Of a DNA stretch of 64,000 bases, positions 1 through 9,146 are shown piece by piece. The notes below the pieces were generated by a model that had not been told where the DNA came from, did not search any database, and worked only from the letters and a program-made list of their open reading frames with translations. This stretch comes from Streptomyces actinomycinicus (GTDB taxonomy: Bacteria; Actinomycetota; Actinomycetes; Streptomycetales; Streptomycetaceae): the NCBI RefSeq assembly GCF_016741775.1, contig NZ_JAERRK010000030.1, positions 1 to 64,000 of the forward strand, read 5' to 3'. The first letter of the stretch is position 1. Every line of letters begins with the position of its first letter. A program made the translations under genes and the position numbers.

Positions 1-15
1 TTCCCAATGCTGATG

Positions 16-1206
16 TCAACTGACGGCGAGGGGCGGTGAAGCGTGGTAGCTCTGCCCGTCACGGATCATGGCCCACAGGACGTTGAGGCGCCGCCGGGCC
101 AGGGCCAGGACAGCCTGCTTGTGGCCTTTTCCTTCATCACGCTTGCGCTGGTAATACGCCCTGGAGGCCGGGCAGTTCTTCAGGCTGAACATCGCGGACA
201 GGTACATACTCCGAAGCAGACCACGGTGGTAACGCCGGGGCCTGCGCAAGTTGCCGCTGACCCGGCCGGAGTCCCGTGGTGCTGGTGCCAGGCCAGCGTA
301 GCCAGCGAGTCGGTCGGCGCTGCCGAAGGTGTCCATGTCGCCTCCCGTGGCGGCGATGAATTCGGCGCCAAGCATGACGCCCATGCCGGGCAGGCTGAGA
401 ATCACCTCGGCATGCGGATGCTGGCCAAAACGGGCCTCGATCATGGAGTCGAGTTCTGCGATCTCCTCGTCGAAGGCCCTCACCCCCTTCGCGAGGCGGA
501 CCACCATCGCGGCGGCCAGCTTCTCGCCGGGAAGCGCAGTGTGTTGTGTCTCAGCTGCCTCCACGACCGTGCGGGCCAGCGCGGCGGCGCCGCGAATCTT
601 CCGGTTCTTGAGCCAAGTCTCAATCCGCTTCAGGCCGGCGCGACGGATCGCCGCCGGTGTCTGGTAGCCCGTCAGCAACATGACCGGACCCTTTTGGGTC
701 AGGTCCAGGGCTCGTTCCAGTGCCGGGAAGACCTCGAGGAGTTGGGCCCGCAGGCGGTTGATCTGCCGGGTGCGGTCGAAGACCACATCGATGCGGCGGC
801 CGGTCAGCGTGCGCAGGTCAACGGCGATCTCGTCACCCGGCCGCAGCAGGCCGATATCGCGGCGGACGCGGGCCTGGTCGGCGATGACAAAGGCGTCCTT
901 GGCATCGGTCTTGCCCTCACCTCGGTAGGTGACCGAGGCTCGGTGAACAGCCAGGCCGGTGATGTAGGCCATGGGCTGGTCATGGCTGAGCAGCAGCCCG
1001 ATCAAGGGCAGCGCCGCCATGATTCATGTCGATGGCCCACAGCGCGTCCGTGGACATTGCCGGACATCACCGATAAGCGTCAGCAGCTCGGTCTCGTCAT
1101 TCTGGATCCGCCGGGACAGCAGCCGTTCGCCCTCAGAGTTGATCACCACGCAGTGGTGATGCGTTTTGCCGATGTCCACCCCGGCCCAGATCTCGGGCAC
1201 GGCCAC
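16..1206 (-). pseudogene. IS110-family transposase, internal deletion/frameshift
   Basis: The N-terminal piece (about 1206 down to 1060) carries the DEDD-domain start WAGVDIGKTHHH. The rest, ending at 16, carries the C-terminal transposase_20 part with the motif SLPGMGVMLGAEF and the conserved LAGYAGLAP. The two pieces are in different frames. Between them, near 1040-1060, coding sequence expected before WAIDMNHGG is missing, so a small deletion plus a frame change has inactivated the gene. IS110 enzymes are DEDD transposases that insert without terminal inverted repeats. The gene starts (GTG, 1206) about 20 bp from the point where relaxase coding sequence resumes, so this copy sits inside that gene. 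Confidence 0.85.
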
Positions 1207-1225
1207 CTCCGTCAGCTCGTCGGAC

Positions 1226-2539
1226 GACCACATCCACATCGTCGCCACCCTCGTGACCGAGGACGGGCACCGCCCGGACGACTACCGCTCCGGCGCCCGT
1301 GCCCAGGCCGAAGCCCGCCTCATCGAGAAGGAACTCGGCCTTCACGAGATCGCGCCGGGCGACGGCACCGCCGCACAGCGGCCCACCAGCGCCGAACGTC
1401 ACAAGGCCGCGCGCCAGGGCCGCGAGCGCACCGCCCGCGAGGAACTACGCGAGACGGTGCGGCGGGCAGTGGCCGGCGCGAGAAGTGAGGAGGAGTTCTT
1501 CGATCGGCTCGCTGGCGCCGACCTCCTGATCCGCAAACGCGCCGCACCCTCCGGCGACCTCCTCGGATACAAGGTCGCGCTGCCCGACGACCGGAACAAG
1601 GACGGCGAGCCGGTGTTCTACCCCGGTGCGCGCCTCGCCCCCGACCTATCGTTGCCCCGCATCCGGGAGCGCTGGTCCGGCGACGCCCAGGACAGCCCCG
1701 CTCCCCAGCAGGAAGATCCGGTCGGCAATGGTCTGGGCGCTCCAGCCGCTGCCCGCCGCCAGACGGCATCGGCCGCGTGGCAGGCCGTGCTCGTCGTCGA
1801 GCACGGCGACGACGCGGTCGCCGCTGCCCACATCGCGGCGGCCGGTGAGGTCCTGGACGCCCTCGCGAAGACGTCCGCTGCCCACACCCGCCGCGAACTA
1901 CGCGATGCGGCAGCGCTCTTCGAGCGTGCCTCACGCTCCCACGTCCGCGCCGTACGCGGCCACGACCGTGCGCTGCGGCAGGCCGCCCGCGACCTCGTCC
2001 GCAGTGGTCCCGCGCTCGGCCGCGGGGAGGACGGGGCGACCACCGCCATGGCGATCGACATGCTGTTCTTCCTCGTCACCGCCGCCCTCCACTGGCACGC
2101 GAAGAAGGGCCACGCCCAGCAGGCCGCCGCCGCCCAGCCGCTGGGCGCCCTCTACCAGCGCGGTCGGCGCCTGGACCACCCGCTCCTCCAACGGCAGACG
2201 ACCGTGCTGCGCGAGGCCGTGCCCGAGCTGGCCGAGCAGATCCTGGCCGAGCCCGGCTGGTACGCACTAGCGGCGACCCTCGCCGACGCTTCAGCCGCCG
2301 GCCACGACACCACCGCACTGCTAGCCGACGCCGCCGGCCGCAGAGAACTCGCCACGGCGGGAACCGTCAGCGACGTGCTCGTCTGGCGGCTGCGACGTCT
2401 GGCCGAGCTGCCTGCCGACAGCACCGCAACGTTCAAGCACGGCACGGTGAAGCGTCCCTCCGGGGTCCGCCGTGTGGTGTCCCGTGCCACGGCACCTAAC
2501 TGGCCCCGGGGCGAGGAGGCAGCAGGCAACACACTATGA
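1226..2539 (+). pseudogene. Relaxase/mobilization protein, 5'-truncated
   Basis: The reading frame opens at the relaxase metal-binding motif DDHIHIVATLV (HxH) right at the IS110 boundary and runs to the stop at 2539. The N-terminal catalytic tyrosine region is absent. Downstream comes a charged helical linker, then a long Ala-rich C-terminal region typical of Streptomyces plasmid mobilization relaxases. In the intact family the protein nicks oriT and pilots DNA transfer; without its N-terminus this copy should be inactive. The in-frame ATG at 1166 lies in IS110 sequence, so a hybrid product is possible but unlikely to work. It marks an old integrative or mobilizable element. Confidence 0.8.
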
Positions 2540-2574
2540 GGACCGGCCTACGACAGAGATTGGACGCTGTACCG

Positions 2575-3621
2575 CTACCGGTAGAGGATGCACCCTTCGA
2601 ACCAGTTGGGGGGCGTCTGCGCTCGGTCGTCGCTGACGTCCACCAACACGGTCGCCACCGTGGGAACCGGCGGTGCCGGCGGTTCTGCCTCATGGGCTTG
2701 GAGGAGCCGGCGGACATGGGGCGGCAACCGGTGCGGACCACCTCGCAAGATCTCGGGAGCGTCGTCGTCACCATCCCCGTTCGAAATCTGGCCGTACGCA
2801 GCATCCTCCTGGGTGCCATTGTGGGGAGCTCCCGCCGAGTACGTCGGCGACAGGCCCAGGCCCACGAGTGTCAGCTGCTTGACGGCAGTGAATACGTCGC
2901 CAAGGATTTCGCTGCTGGAACGGGAGGGCGATGCGTTGGCGGAACGCCGCCGGTCGCACAGCACCCTGTTCCAAGGCAGCGACCCCTTCCACAGCGCTGT
3001 GTGGCGCACATTGCGCCCGCTTGCCTTCCGGCCGACCTCGCTCTGCACGCGATACGCCGACAGCAGCGTGCATCCATGATGTGACCCATCAGCAGCGACG
3101 TGATCACACAGAAGCCCTGCCTGAGCTGCTTCCTCCTCGCTCCCGCCGACCCAATCCCAGTGGTTGTAGAGCAAGTAGACGGGCACGCACCCGACGGCCG
3201 ACGCGTTCTGGACGAGCAGGTCACACTGGAACTCGCCCGCGACCGTGTGGTCGAAGGGGTACCGCTGCGGCTTCGACGCCTTCTTGGCCTGGATCCGCAG
3301 GCCGACTCCGTGAGTGCGGTTGTGGATCCACATTTCCCAGTCGGCGCCGTTCTGTCGTTCCTGGCCCTTGGTGAACTGGAACACCTTGACACGGTCCGCG
3401 GCGAACTGGCGCAGGTGCCGGATGTTCCCGTCGGTGAAGCTTTCCTCACCGGGTGCAGGAGGGTAGTGGTGATGGCCGTTGTGCAGCCAGTGGAACGTGT
3501 CGCCGGCGATCCACAGCAGCACCTCGCACAGGGAGGGCTGCCGGGCCGTTTGTGGGTCGGTGCCCGGCCGGGGAGAAGCGAGTCCGATCATGGGCATCAG
3601 CCAATCAGAGGCCACTGACAT
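2575..3621 (-). CDS. DUF6615-like protein with PD-(D/E)XK nuclease-like motif
   Basis: This is a 348-aa soluble protein. The N-terminal third has an ordered pattern resembling proteins annotated as DUF6615: LCEVLLWIAGDTF (31-43), E59/E60, GADWEMWI (92-99), then IQAKK (110-114). Acidic residue, D94 and Q-x-K spaced this way resemble a PD-(D/E)XK nuclease core; this is inference. The C-terminal third (after about residue 215) is low-complexity and rich in H, P and acidic residues, and may not be the native tail. It has no operon partner: IS110/relaxase debris lies on one side and a divergent small gene on the other. Function is unknown; nuclease or defence roles are possible. Confidence 0.6.
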   Translation of the reverse strand: MSVASDWLMPMIGLASPRPGTDPQTARQPSLCEVLLWIAGDTFHWLHNGHHHYPPAPGEESFTDGNIRHLRQFAADRVKVFQFTKGQERQNGADWEMWIHNRTHGVGLRIQAKKASKPQRYPFDHTVAGEFQCDLLVQNASAVGCVPVYLLYNHWDWVGGSEEEAAQAGLLCDHVAADGSHHGCTLLSAYRVQSEVGRKASGRNVRHTALWKGSLPWNRVLCDRRRSANASPSRSSSEILGDVFTAVKQLTLVGLGLSPTYSAGAPHNGTQEDAAYGQISNGDGDDDAPEILRGGPHRLPPHVRRLLQAHEAEPPAPPVPTVATVLVDVSDDRAQTPPNWFEGCILYR

Positions 3622-3784
3622 GGAACGTACGAAGCAGCCGAAGAGCGGAACCTGACCGGGACTCGGCGCGTGGGACCGCCTCCCTTCCCCGCTGAGCGTG
3701 ACTGTGAACTTTGTGAATTGAAGCTGTCCGCGACGTAGGAGACGATCAAGGCGCGTGCAGGGTGAGGCGAAGGAGGACGTCAGG

Positions 3785-4228
3785 GTGTTTCACCGCATAC
3801 GCCGCAGGGTGGCACAGCCGAGCAAGGCGCAGCGCCGGTTCTTGGAGCGGGCGGCGCAGATGGAGGGCCTGGTGCCGCCGGAGGTCGAGCGGATGCGGGC
3901 GGAACTCACGCTCGCTGCGACCGCGCCCTTGGTGGACGATTTTCTGCCTCCGGACCTGCGGGTTCCGAGCCACGACCAGATCGGCGGCCGGATGACGTCC
4001 TGGAAGCAACCGCTCGTCATCGACGGCGAGATCGTCGCCTGCGCCGAGTGCGGCGCGTACCGGGACTGGCTCATCCTCTCCACCCGAGACCAGGTGTGGC
4101 TGCGCTGCCGGGCGGGCCACCAGCAGCAGGAGGCGCGTCTCGACACCGCCTGGTACAACCGGCACACCGGTCCCGCGGAGGCGACCTTCGACACGTTCGA
4201 GGATTGCCTGCGCCACCACGGCCACTGA
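3785..4228 (+). CDS. Hypothetical protein with zinc-ribbon-like cysteines
   Basis: This 147-aa protein is not recognised. GTG at 3785 is preferred because AAGGAGG at 3770-3776 lies 8 bp upstream; an in-frame GTG at 3755 has no such site. The N-terminus is very basic. The C-terminal half has CAECG followed about 20 residues later by CRAGH, a plausible four-ligand zinc knuckle, and conserved-looking Trp residues (WLILS, VWLRC). It ends just before the lipoprotein gene on the same strand, 79 bp away, so they may be co-transcribed. A DNA- or RNA-binding accessory-element protein is possible. Confidence 0.55.
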   Translation: MFHRIRRRVAQPSKAQRRFLERAAQMEGLVPPEVERMRAELTLAATAPLVDDFLPPDLRVPSHDQIGGRMTSWKQPLVIDGEIVACAECGAYRDWLILSTRDQVWLRCRAGHQQQEARLDTAWYNRHTGPAEATFDTFEDCLRHHGH

Positions 4229-4307
4229 CCACCACCCCTACGACCGCACTGGGCCCTCGGGCTCGTACTGACCACCCGTCGCCTAGCACCAAGGGGTCAG
4301 TTCCGTC

Positions 4308-5003
4308 ATGCGCGTTCGCGTCGCCACCACCGCCCTCGGCATCACCGCCACCCTCCTCGCCCTGCCCGCCTGTTCCACCAACACCACCGGGGCCACGCAT
4401 CAGACGCCCTTCTCCGCCCGGACCGAAGAGCCTTCCAATGCGGTCCACAAGCCAGCCGCGCTCTCGTCGGCCGCGCTCGAGTCCCGCCTGCTCGACCAGA
4501 GCGACCTCGGCAGCGGCTACCTGCCCAAGCCGGAGCGTCCTGCCCGGCACGACGACGTCACCGTCATCGGCTGCCCGGCCCTGAGCGAGCTGGGCGGCGA
4601 CGCGGCGACCGGCGGCACGCTCACCTTCCCGCACAAGGCGAAGGCGGCCTTCACCTACGGCGACAGCTCCTCGGAGATCTCCGAGGAGCTGTACAGCGAC
4701 ACGGCGAACAAGCTGTCCGCCGGCATCGGACGGATCTTCGACGCCATGACCGGCTGCCCCACCTACCAGGTCGTCGCGGGCGGCACCGCGATCGACATAA
4801 CCACGCAGAAGCTGCCCGCGCCCCGACGACTCGGGGATCAGCAGTGGAGCCAGCTCCTGACCTTCTCCACCGCAGGGCGGAGCACCGTGGTCAAGCAGAC
4901 CGCGATCCACAACGGCAATCTCCTGCTGATCGTCTCCGGCTCCCCGGCCCTCGTCGACCGCCACCTCGGCAAGGCCCTCGCCAAGGCCACCGCAACCGGC
5001 TGA
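4308..5003 (+). CDS. Predicted lipoprotein
   Basis: This 231-aa protein has a basic start, a hydrophobic stretch and the lipobox LPAC at about 20-23, predicting a lipid-anchored extracytoplasmic protein. The mature part starts with a Ser/Thr/Pro-rich linker. It continues as an alpha/beta domain with two cysteines (GCPAL, GCPTY) that could form a disulfide, resembling actinobacterial PknH-type extracellular sensor-like domains (loose resemblance only). A truncated, frameshifted copy of its last third lies at 10066-10290, so this locus was duplicated. Followed by a hairpin terminator. Confidence 0.75.
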   Translation: MRVRVATTALGITATLLALPACSTNTTGATHQTPFSARTEEPSNAVHKPAALSSAALESRLLDQSDLGSGYLPKPERPARHDDVTVIGCPALSELGGDAATGGTLTFPHKAKAAFTYGDSSSEISEELYSDTANKLSAGIGRIFDAMTGCPTYQVVAGGTAIDITTQKLPAPRRLGDQQWSQLLTFSTAGRSTVVKQTAIHNGNLLLIVSGSPALVDRHLGKALAKATATG

Positions 5004-5025
5004 CCTGCCCGGTCATGCCGCTGCC

Positions 5026-5047
5026 CCCGACCATGGAGGTGGTCGGG
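5026..5047. terminator. Bidirectional hairpin between convergent genes
   Basis: CCCGACCA and TGGTCGGG form a perfect 8-bp stem with a 6-nt loop. It lies between the stops of the convergent lipoprotein gene (5003) and the minus-strand gene ending at 5059. No T-run, as is common in Streptomyces. Confidence 0.6.
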
Positions 5048-5058
5048 ATAGCAGCGCG

Positions 5059-5463
5059 TCAGCCGACGCGCTGAGCAGCGCGCGCCGCCTGAACGGGGAC
5101 CCAGGCTTGGACCTGGCCGGGCTGTACGTAGAGCACGTTCGGATTGTGGTTGCGGGGGCCATAGCCGCTGGAGGCACTGACGAGCAGGTACGCGCCCGCG
5201 GGGACGTGCCAGTTCCAGAACCAGGCGTCCTGTTGACGACCGGTGTCGCACCAGGTCACAACGGCCTTGGACCGCCGGCGTCTGCGCTGGTAGACCCGCG
5301 TGATTTGAAGAAGATCTCCTCGGCCTGCACTCCGGTGCCGTTGGAACGCCTGCCACTGTGCCGCGAGGGCGGCTGTGCGCTTACGGCGTGAACGGAACTT
5401 CAGCGCGACGATCACGGCCACGCCAAGGACGAGGGCAAGAAAGACACCGGGGCTGAGGTGCAT
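5059..5463 (-). CDS. Small membrane-anchored hypothetical protein
   Basis: This is a 134-aa product if started at ATG 5463 (MHLSPGVF); a longer in-frame start at 5499 exists. One N-terminal transmembrane segment (LALVLGVAVIVALKF) is followed by a basic stretch. A cytoplasmic or surface domain then carries aromatic motifs WFWNWHVPAGAYLLV and GYGPRNHNPN. The family is not recognised. It is convergent with the lipoprotein gene and shares the intergenic hairpin. Confidence 0.5.
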   Translation of the reverse strand: MHLSPGVFLALVLGVAVIVALKFRSRRKRTAALAAQWQAFQRHRSAGRGDLLQITRVYQRRRRRSKAVVTWCDTGRQQDAWFWNWHVPAGAYLLVSASSGYGPRNHNPNVLYVQPGQVQAWVPVQAARAAQRVG

Positions 5464-5547
5464 TGCTGCATCCTGCAGGCTTACGTCACAGGGTGGCAAA
5501 CCCTTCGCCGGAATCGAGGAGCAGTTTTCAAGCAGCGACTCCGCCTC

Positions 5548-5961
5548 TCACCAGCCGAGGCCCGTCCCGGTTGCCAGGGAACAGCCAACAGCGCGTTGTG
5601 CGCACACAAATACCGGCCCGGTCCGGATCCGCGGGTTAAGCGGCAGCCACCGATCGGCGAGGACAAGGAGATCACTTCCGTCGTGCGTTGCTGTGACGGT
5701 GTGTCCAAGCTGGAGCAGCACCCCGGTTACTGCGGCCTGCACGATCACCTGCAAGCTGTCGTCGCCCGCAGCGCGGCCGGCTCGCTCACGAGCCAGTGAT
5801 GTGAACCCGTCCGAGGCCGCCCAGCTGACCACGGCCCCTGCGGCCACTTCGAGCACACGCAGCCCCGAAACACCGGTGTCCGCCTCACCCAGCACATGAA
5901 AGCCGGCCCGGCTTAGGGCAGAGCTCACCTGCAGGACCAACTCTGCAGGGGTGCATGACAC
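5548..5961 (-). CDS. Hypothetical protein, small alpha/beta
   Basis: This 137-aa protein has no signal or membrane segment. Sequence such as LQVSSALSRAGFHVLGE, VVSWAASDGFTSLA and VIVQAAVTGVLLQLGHTV looks like a small globular domain with good codon bias. It resembles short uncharacterised Streptomyces proteins but has no recognisable function. The last part (after about residue 105) is less protein-like. Its start overlaps the upstream region of the divergent YihY gene. Confidence 0.5.
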   Translation of the reverse strand: MSCTPAELVLQVSSALSRAGFHVLGEADTGVSGLRVLEVAAGAVVSWAASDGFTSLARERAGRAAGDDSLQVIVQAAVTGVLLQLGHTVTATHDGSDLLVLADRWLPLNPRIRTGPVFVCAQRAVGCSLATGTGLGW

Positions 5962-6152
5962 CAGAGCCGCTTGCCCGCAAGAACGCAGGCCATGCCACTA
6001 CATGCTGGTCGCCACGAGACCTTCACACGAGATGGCTGCTGGCCGAGGCGCGCAGGGAAACCCGGTCACGTGCTGCCGCACGGAGGGATGCTGCCTACGC
6101 AGCGCCCGCTCTCGCCGGGGTAGGCGGGGCCCTGGAGGGTTACTCGTGGGCT

Positions 6153-7217
6153 ATGGCGAAGCTGCACCTTCCAGGACGGAAAGCTGATCACGGGAGCGGC
6201 GAGGCGCAGGAACGCGCGATGCCCGCGTCCGAGGAGGTCGGGCCGGGGCCCGAGGTGGAGCGCCGGGCGCCGGACGCCCCGACGAAGCTGCCCAAACGGG
6301 CCTGGGGCGCCGTGTTCAAGGGTGCGCTGCGCGAGTTCAAGGACGATGAGCTGACCGACCGCGCGGCGGCCTTGACGTACTACGGAGTGCTGTCGCTGTT
6401 CCCGGCCCTGCTGGTGCTGGTGTCACTGCTGGGCATCACCGGCAGGTCGGCCACCGACTCGGTGCTGGCCAACATCAAGAAGTTCGCCCCAGGCTCGGCC
6501 CGGGACATCATCACCCGGGCTGTGGAGCAGTTGCAGAGCAACGCCGGCGTCGGCTTCGTCATGGCGATCGTCGGCATCGTGCTGGCGGTGTGGTCGGCTT
6601 CCGGCTATGTGGCCGCGTTCATCCGTGCCGCGAACGCCGTCTACGACATGCCCGAAGGCCGCCCGGTATGGAAGATCCTTCCCGTACGGCTGGGCGTGAC
6701 GGTCGTGCTGATGGTGCTGGCCGTGGTCAGCGCGCTGATCGTGGTGTTCACCGGCAGCCTGGCCCGCCAGGCCGGCACCGCGCTGGGCATCGGCGACACC
6801 GCGCTGACGGTGTGGTCGATCGCCAAGTGGCCCGTTCTCGTGGTCCTGGTTACCGTCATGATCGTGATTTTGTACTGGGCGAGCCCGAACGCGAAGGTGA
6901 AGGGCTTCAGGTGGATCACCCCGGGCAGCTTCCTCGCCCTGGCGATCTGGATGATCGCCTCCGCCGCCTTCGCGTTTTACGTGGCCAACTTCGCCTCCTA
7001 CAACAAGACCTACGGCACCGTGGCCGGCGTCATCGTCTTCCTCCTGTGGCTGTGGACCACCAACCTGGCCATCCTGCTGGGCCTGGAGTTCGACGCCGAG
7101 ACCGTACGCCAGCGATCCATCGCGGGCAGCCTGCCACCGGATACCGAGCCCTACACCCAGCCCCGCGACACCGGCAAATGGGACGAGGACGACCGACGCC
7201 GCCTGGGCGAGGGCTGA
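6153..7217 (+). CDS. YihY/virulence factor BrkB family membrane protein
   Basis: This 354-aa protein from ATG 6153 has a GGAGGG element about 13 bp upstream. It starts with a polar Pro/Glu-rich N-terminus. The BrkB/YihY core follows: DRAAALTYYGVLSLFPALLV, then five or more further membrane segments, with the hallmark WASPNAKVKGFRWITPGS and the terminal helix LWTTNLAILLGLEFDAE. The C-terminus is short and acidic. The family was once miscalled RNase BN; its transport role is unresolved. It is first in a same-strand run with PAP2, holin-like, DUF3618 and DUF4235 genes, suggesting an envelope-maintenance block. Confidence 0.9.
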   Translation: MAKLHLPGRKADHGSGEAQERAMPASEEVGPGPEVERRAPDAPTKLPKRAWGAVFKGALREFKDDELTDRAAALTYYGVLSLFPALLVLVSLLGITGRSATDSVLANIKKFAPGSARDIITRAVEQLQSNAGVGFVMAIVGIVLAVWSASGYVAAFIRAANAVYDMPEGRPVWKILPVRLGVTVVLMVLAVVSALIVVFTGSLARQAGTALGIGDTALTVWSIAKWPVLVVLVTVMIVILYWASPNAKVKGFRWITPGSFLALAIWMIASAAFAFYVANFASYNKTYGTVAGVIVFLLWLWTTNLAILLGLEFDAETVRQRSIAGSLPPDTEPYTQPRDTGKWDEDDRRRLGEG

Positions 7218-7262
7218 CCGACCTTGGGCGTACGTCGATGACCTGCGGGATATCTGCTCTCC

Positions 7263-7811
7263 ATGAGGCTTCTGGCAGGGTTGCACGACGCTGATCGGTC
7301 GCTGACCAAACACGCGGCCTCCCGCATCCCGCCCCGCATCGGCAAAGTACTCTCGGCAGTGGAGGAGACCGCCGAGAGCACGAAACTGTGGTGCGGCGCC
7401 GCCGCCGCGATGGCGTGGCTGGGCGGGTGGCGCGGCCGTAAAGCAGCGGCCACCGGCCTGACCGCCCTTGTCATCGCCCAGCTGACCTCGAACGGCCTGT
7501 GCAAGCAGCTGGCCGACCGGCCCCGGCCACCGAAGGAGTGGTTCCCCCACGACGAGGTCGACGACCGCCCCGACTCCTCCTCCTTTCCCTCCGGACACAC
7601 CGCCGCCGCGGTGGCCTTCACCGCCGCCGTCGCACCCGCGTGGCCGGCCGCCGGAGCAGCCTGCGCGGTGCCCGCCGCCCTGGTGGCGCTCGAGCGCGTG
7701 CAGAGCGGTGCCCATTACCCCAGCAACGTCGCCGTCGGCGCCGCCATCGGCCTGGCCAGCGCCTGGCTCACCCACCGCGCTCCACGCCTGATGCTGCGCC
7801 ACTGGCTCTGA
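7263..7811 (+). CDS. PAP2-family phosphatase
   Basis: This is a 182-aa integral membrane protein. It has the three PAP2 motifs: KQLADRPRP (KxxxxxxRP-type), SFPSGHTAAA, and RVQSGAHYPSNV with the catalytic His. The histidine in PSGH and the last His/Asp-type box (here SNV rather than SDV) define the lipid-phosphate phosphatase or undecaprenyl-pyrophosphate phosphatase fold. It lies 45 bp after the YihY gene, so an operon is likely. It probably dephosphorylates a membrane lipid pyrophosphate; the substrate cannot be told from sequence. The usual Asp of the third motif is Asn here, which may affect activity. Confidence 0.88.
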   Translation: MRLLAGLHDADRSLTKHAASRIPPRIGKVLSAVEETAESTKLWCGAAAAMAWLGGWRGRKAAATGLTALVIAQLTSNGLCKQLADRPRPPKEWFPHDEVDDRPDSSSFPSGHTAAAVAFTAAVAPAWPAAGAACAVPAALVALERVQSGAHYPSNVAVGAAIGLASAWLTHRAPRLMLRHWL

Positions 7812-8228
7812 ATGCTGAGCGGCGCGGTCGCATCTCCACGATCTACAGACCGAGCATCCGGAAGCCGCGGCCACCGTGTCGTCGTTCCCACAGGTGCCGC
7901 CGAGCCGCATCGTCAGGGCTCCGGCTGTCTGAAGTACATGCTGGTGGGCGAGTAGATCGCGGTGCTTGGGCCGCAGCTGATCGGGGGCTGACGATTGCGG
8001 CCAACTCGCCCTGGCGTAGCACGCGTACCGGTCGCGGGGGTCTCCAATTCCGTCCAAGCGCACGTATGAGCGGGTCCACCCCCAAGCACCGCATCTGTCC
8101 GGGGCTGTGATCAGGCCACGCCTTCGGCCCTGAACTCGCTTACTCGGGGTACTCGCGCCCTCATCGGACGGTCGGGCGCATGACGCAGTCCGGCCTGCAG
8201 GAACTTGTGAGGACGGGAGGTGACCGTC
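7812..8228. other. Gap without a supported gene
   Basis: Between the PAP2 stop and the holin-like gene I see no convincing coding frame. Short open frames on both strands have poor codon bias. The last 20 bp hold the GGGAGG ribosome site of the next gene. Confidence 0.4.
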
Positions 8229-8666
8229 GTGTCGAACACGCAGCCGCACCATGCCGGGTCCGGCCAGAGCACGGACCGCTTGGGCCAGGAGCCGGTGGGC
8301 GAGCTGGTGCAGCGGGCCTCGCAGCAGCTGACCGAGCTGGTGCGCGGCGAGCTGCGCCTGGCGCAGGCGGAGATGAAGGAGAAGGGCAAGCGCTACGGCA
8401 AGGGCGGTGGCCTGTTCGGTGGCGCCGGCGTGGTCGGCTTCCTGATGGCGCAGGCACTGGTCGCCACTGCGATCGCCGCGCTGGCGGTGGCGTTGCCGGT
8501 GTGGGCGGCGGCGCTGATCGTGACCGCGGTGCTGGGTGTGATCGCCGCGGTGATGGCCATGGATGGAAAGAAGCAGGTCGACCAGGCCGCGCCGCCCGCG
8601 CCCGAGCAGACGGTCGAGAACGTGAAGGCCGACGTGGCCGAGATCAAGGAGAGTGCGCACCGATGA
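8229..8666 (+). CDS. Actinobacterial holin-X-like (phage holin superfamily III) membrane protein
   Basis: The protein is 145 aa. GTG at 8229 is chosen over GTG 8220 because GGGAGG (8214-8219) abuts 8220 but sits 9 bp from 8229. The N-terminal amphipathic helix (LVQRASQQLTELVRGELRLAQAEM) precedes two close transmembrane hairpin helices (VGFLMAQALVATAIAALAVALP and AALIVTAVLGVIAAVMAM). The tail is acidic. This is the Act_hol-X architecture common in Streptomyces envelope clusters and need not be a phage gene. It overlaps the next ORF by ATGA, indicating translational coupling. Confidence 0.85.
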   Translation: MSNTQPHHAGSGQSTDRLGQEPVGELVQRASQQLTELVRGELRLAQAEMKEKGKRYGKGGGLFGGAGVVGFLMAQALVATAIAALAVALPVWAAALIVTAVLGVIAAVMAMDGKKQVDQAAPPAPEQTVENVKADVAEIKESAHR

Positions 8667-9145
8667 CCCAGCCGCCTCATGATGAACCCACTGCCGCCAG
8701 CCCCGCGGAACTGCGAGAGCAGGTCGAGCAGACCCGCGAAGAACTCGGTGAGACGGTCGAGGCGCTCGCGGCGAAGACCGACGTCAAGGCGCGTGCCCAG
8801 GAGAAGGCCGCCGAGGTGAGGGGACAGGCCGCCGCGAAGGCCGGTGAGCTGAAGGAACAGGCCGCGCTCAAGGCCGGGGAACTGAAGGCAAGGGCCGCAG
8901 ACCTGGCGCACCAGGCGCACGACAGGCTGCCTGACCCGGTCAGGGACAAGGCTGCTCAGGTAGCGGAGCAGGCCCGGGCGAAGGCGGCCCAGGCCAGTCA
9001 GGTCTGGGAGGACAAGGCACCCGAGCCGTTGCGGCAGAAGACGGCCCAAGGTCCGCAGCTGGCGAGGGGCAACCGAAAGGTGCTGCTGGCGGCAGCGGGC
9101 GTAGCTGCCGTGGTGTGGCTGGCCTGCCGCCGCCGGAAGGGCTGA
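8663..9145 (+). CDS. DUF3618-domain protein
   Basis: This 160-aa protein starts inside the previous stop (ATGA). The N-terminal DUF3618 motif is ELREQVEQTREELGETVEAL. Next is a long Ala/Lys/Glu coiled coil with near-repeat units (KAAEVRGQAAAKAGELKEQ) and a single C-terminal transmembrane segment ending in RRRKG. It probably anchors to the membrane by its tail and pairs through its coiled coil. It is always expected beside holin-like and DUF4235 genes, as here. Confidence 0.88.
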   Translation: MTQPPHDEPTAASPAELREQVEQTREELGETVEALAAKTDVKARAQEKAAEVRGQAAAKAGELKEQAALKAGELKARAADLAHQAHDRLPDPVRDKAAQVAEQARAKAAQASQVWEDKAPEPLRQKTAQGPQLARGNRKVLLAAAGVAAVVWLACRRRKG

Positions 9146-9146
9146 A

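Noticed and set aside
43..1488. Plus-strand open frame of 481 codons
   Set aside because: Antisense of the IS110 and overlapping the relaxase; composition is typical of GC-driven shadow frames.
7843..8094. Minus-strand 83-codon frame in the gap after PAP2
   Set aside because: No recognisable motif, weak start, poor codon bias.
6423..8660. Minus-strand open frame of 745 codons
   Set aside because: His/Arg/Gly-rich shadow running opposite YihY, PAP2 and holin-like genes.
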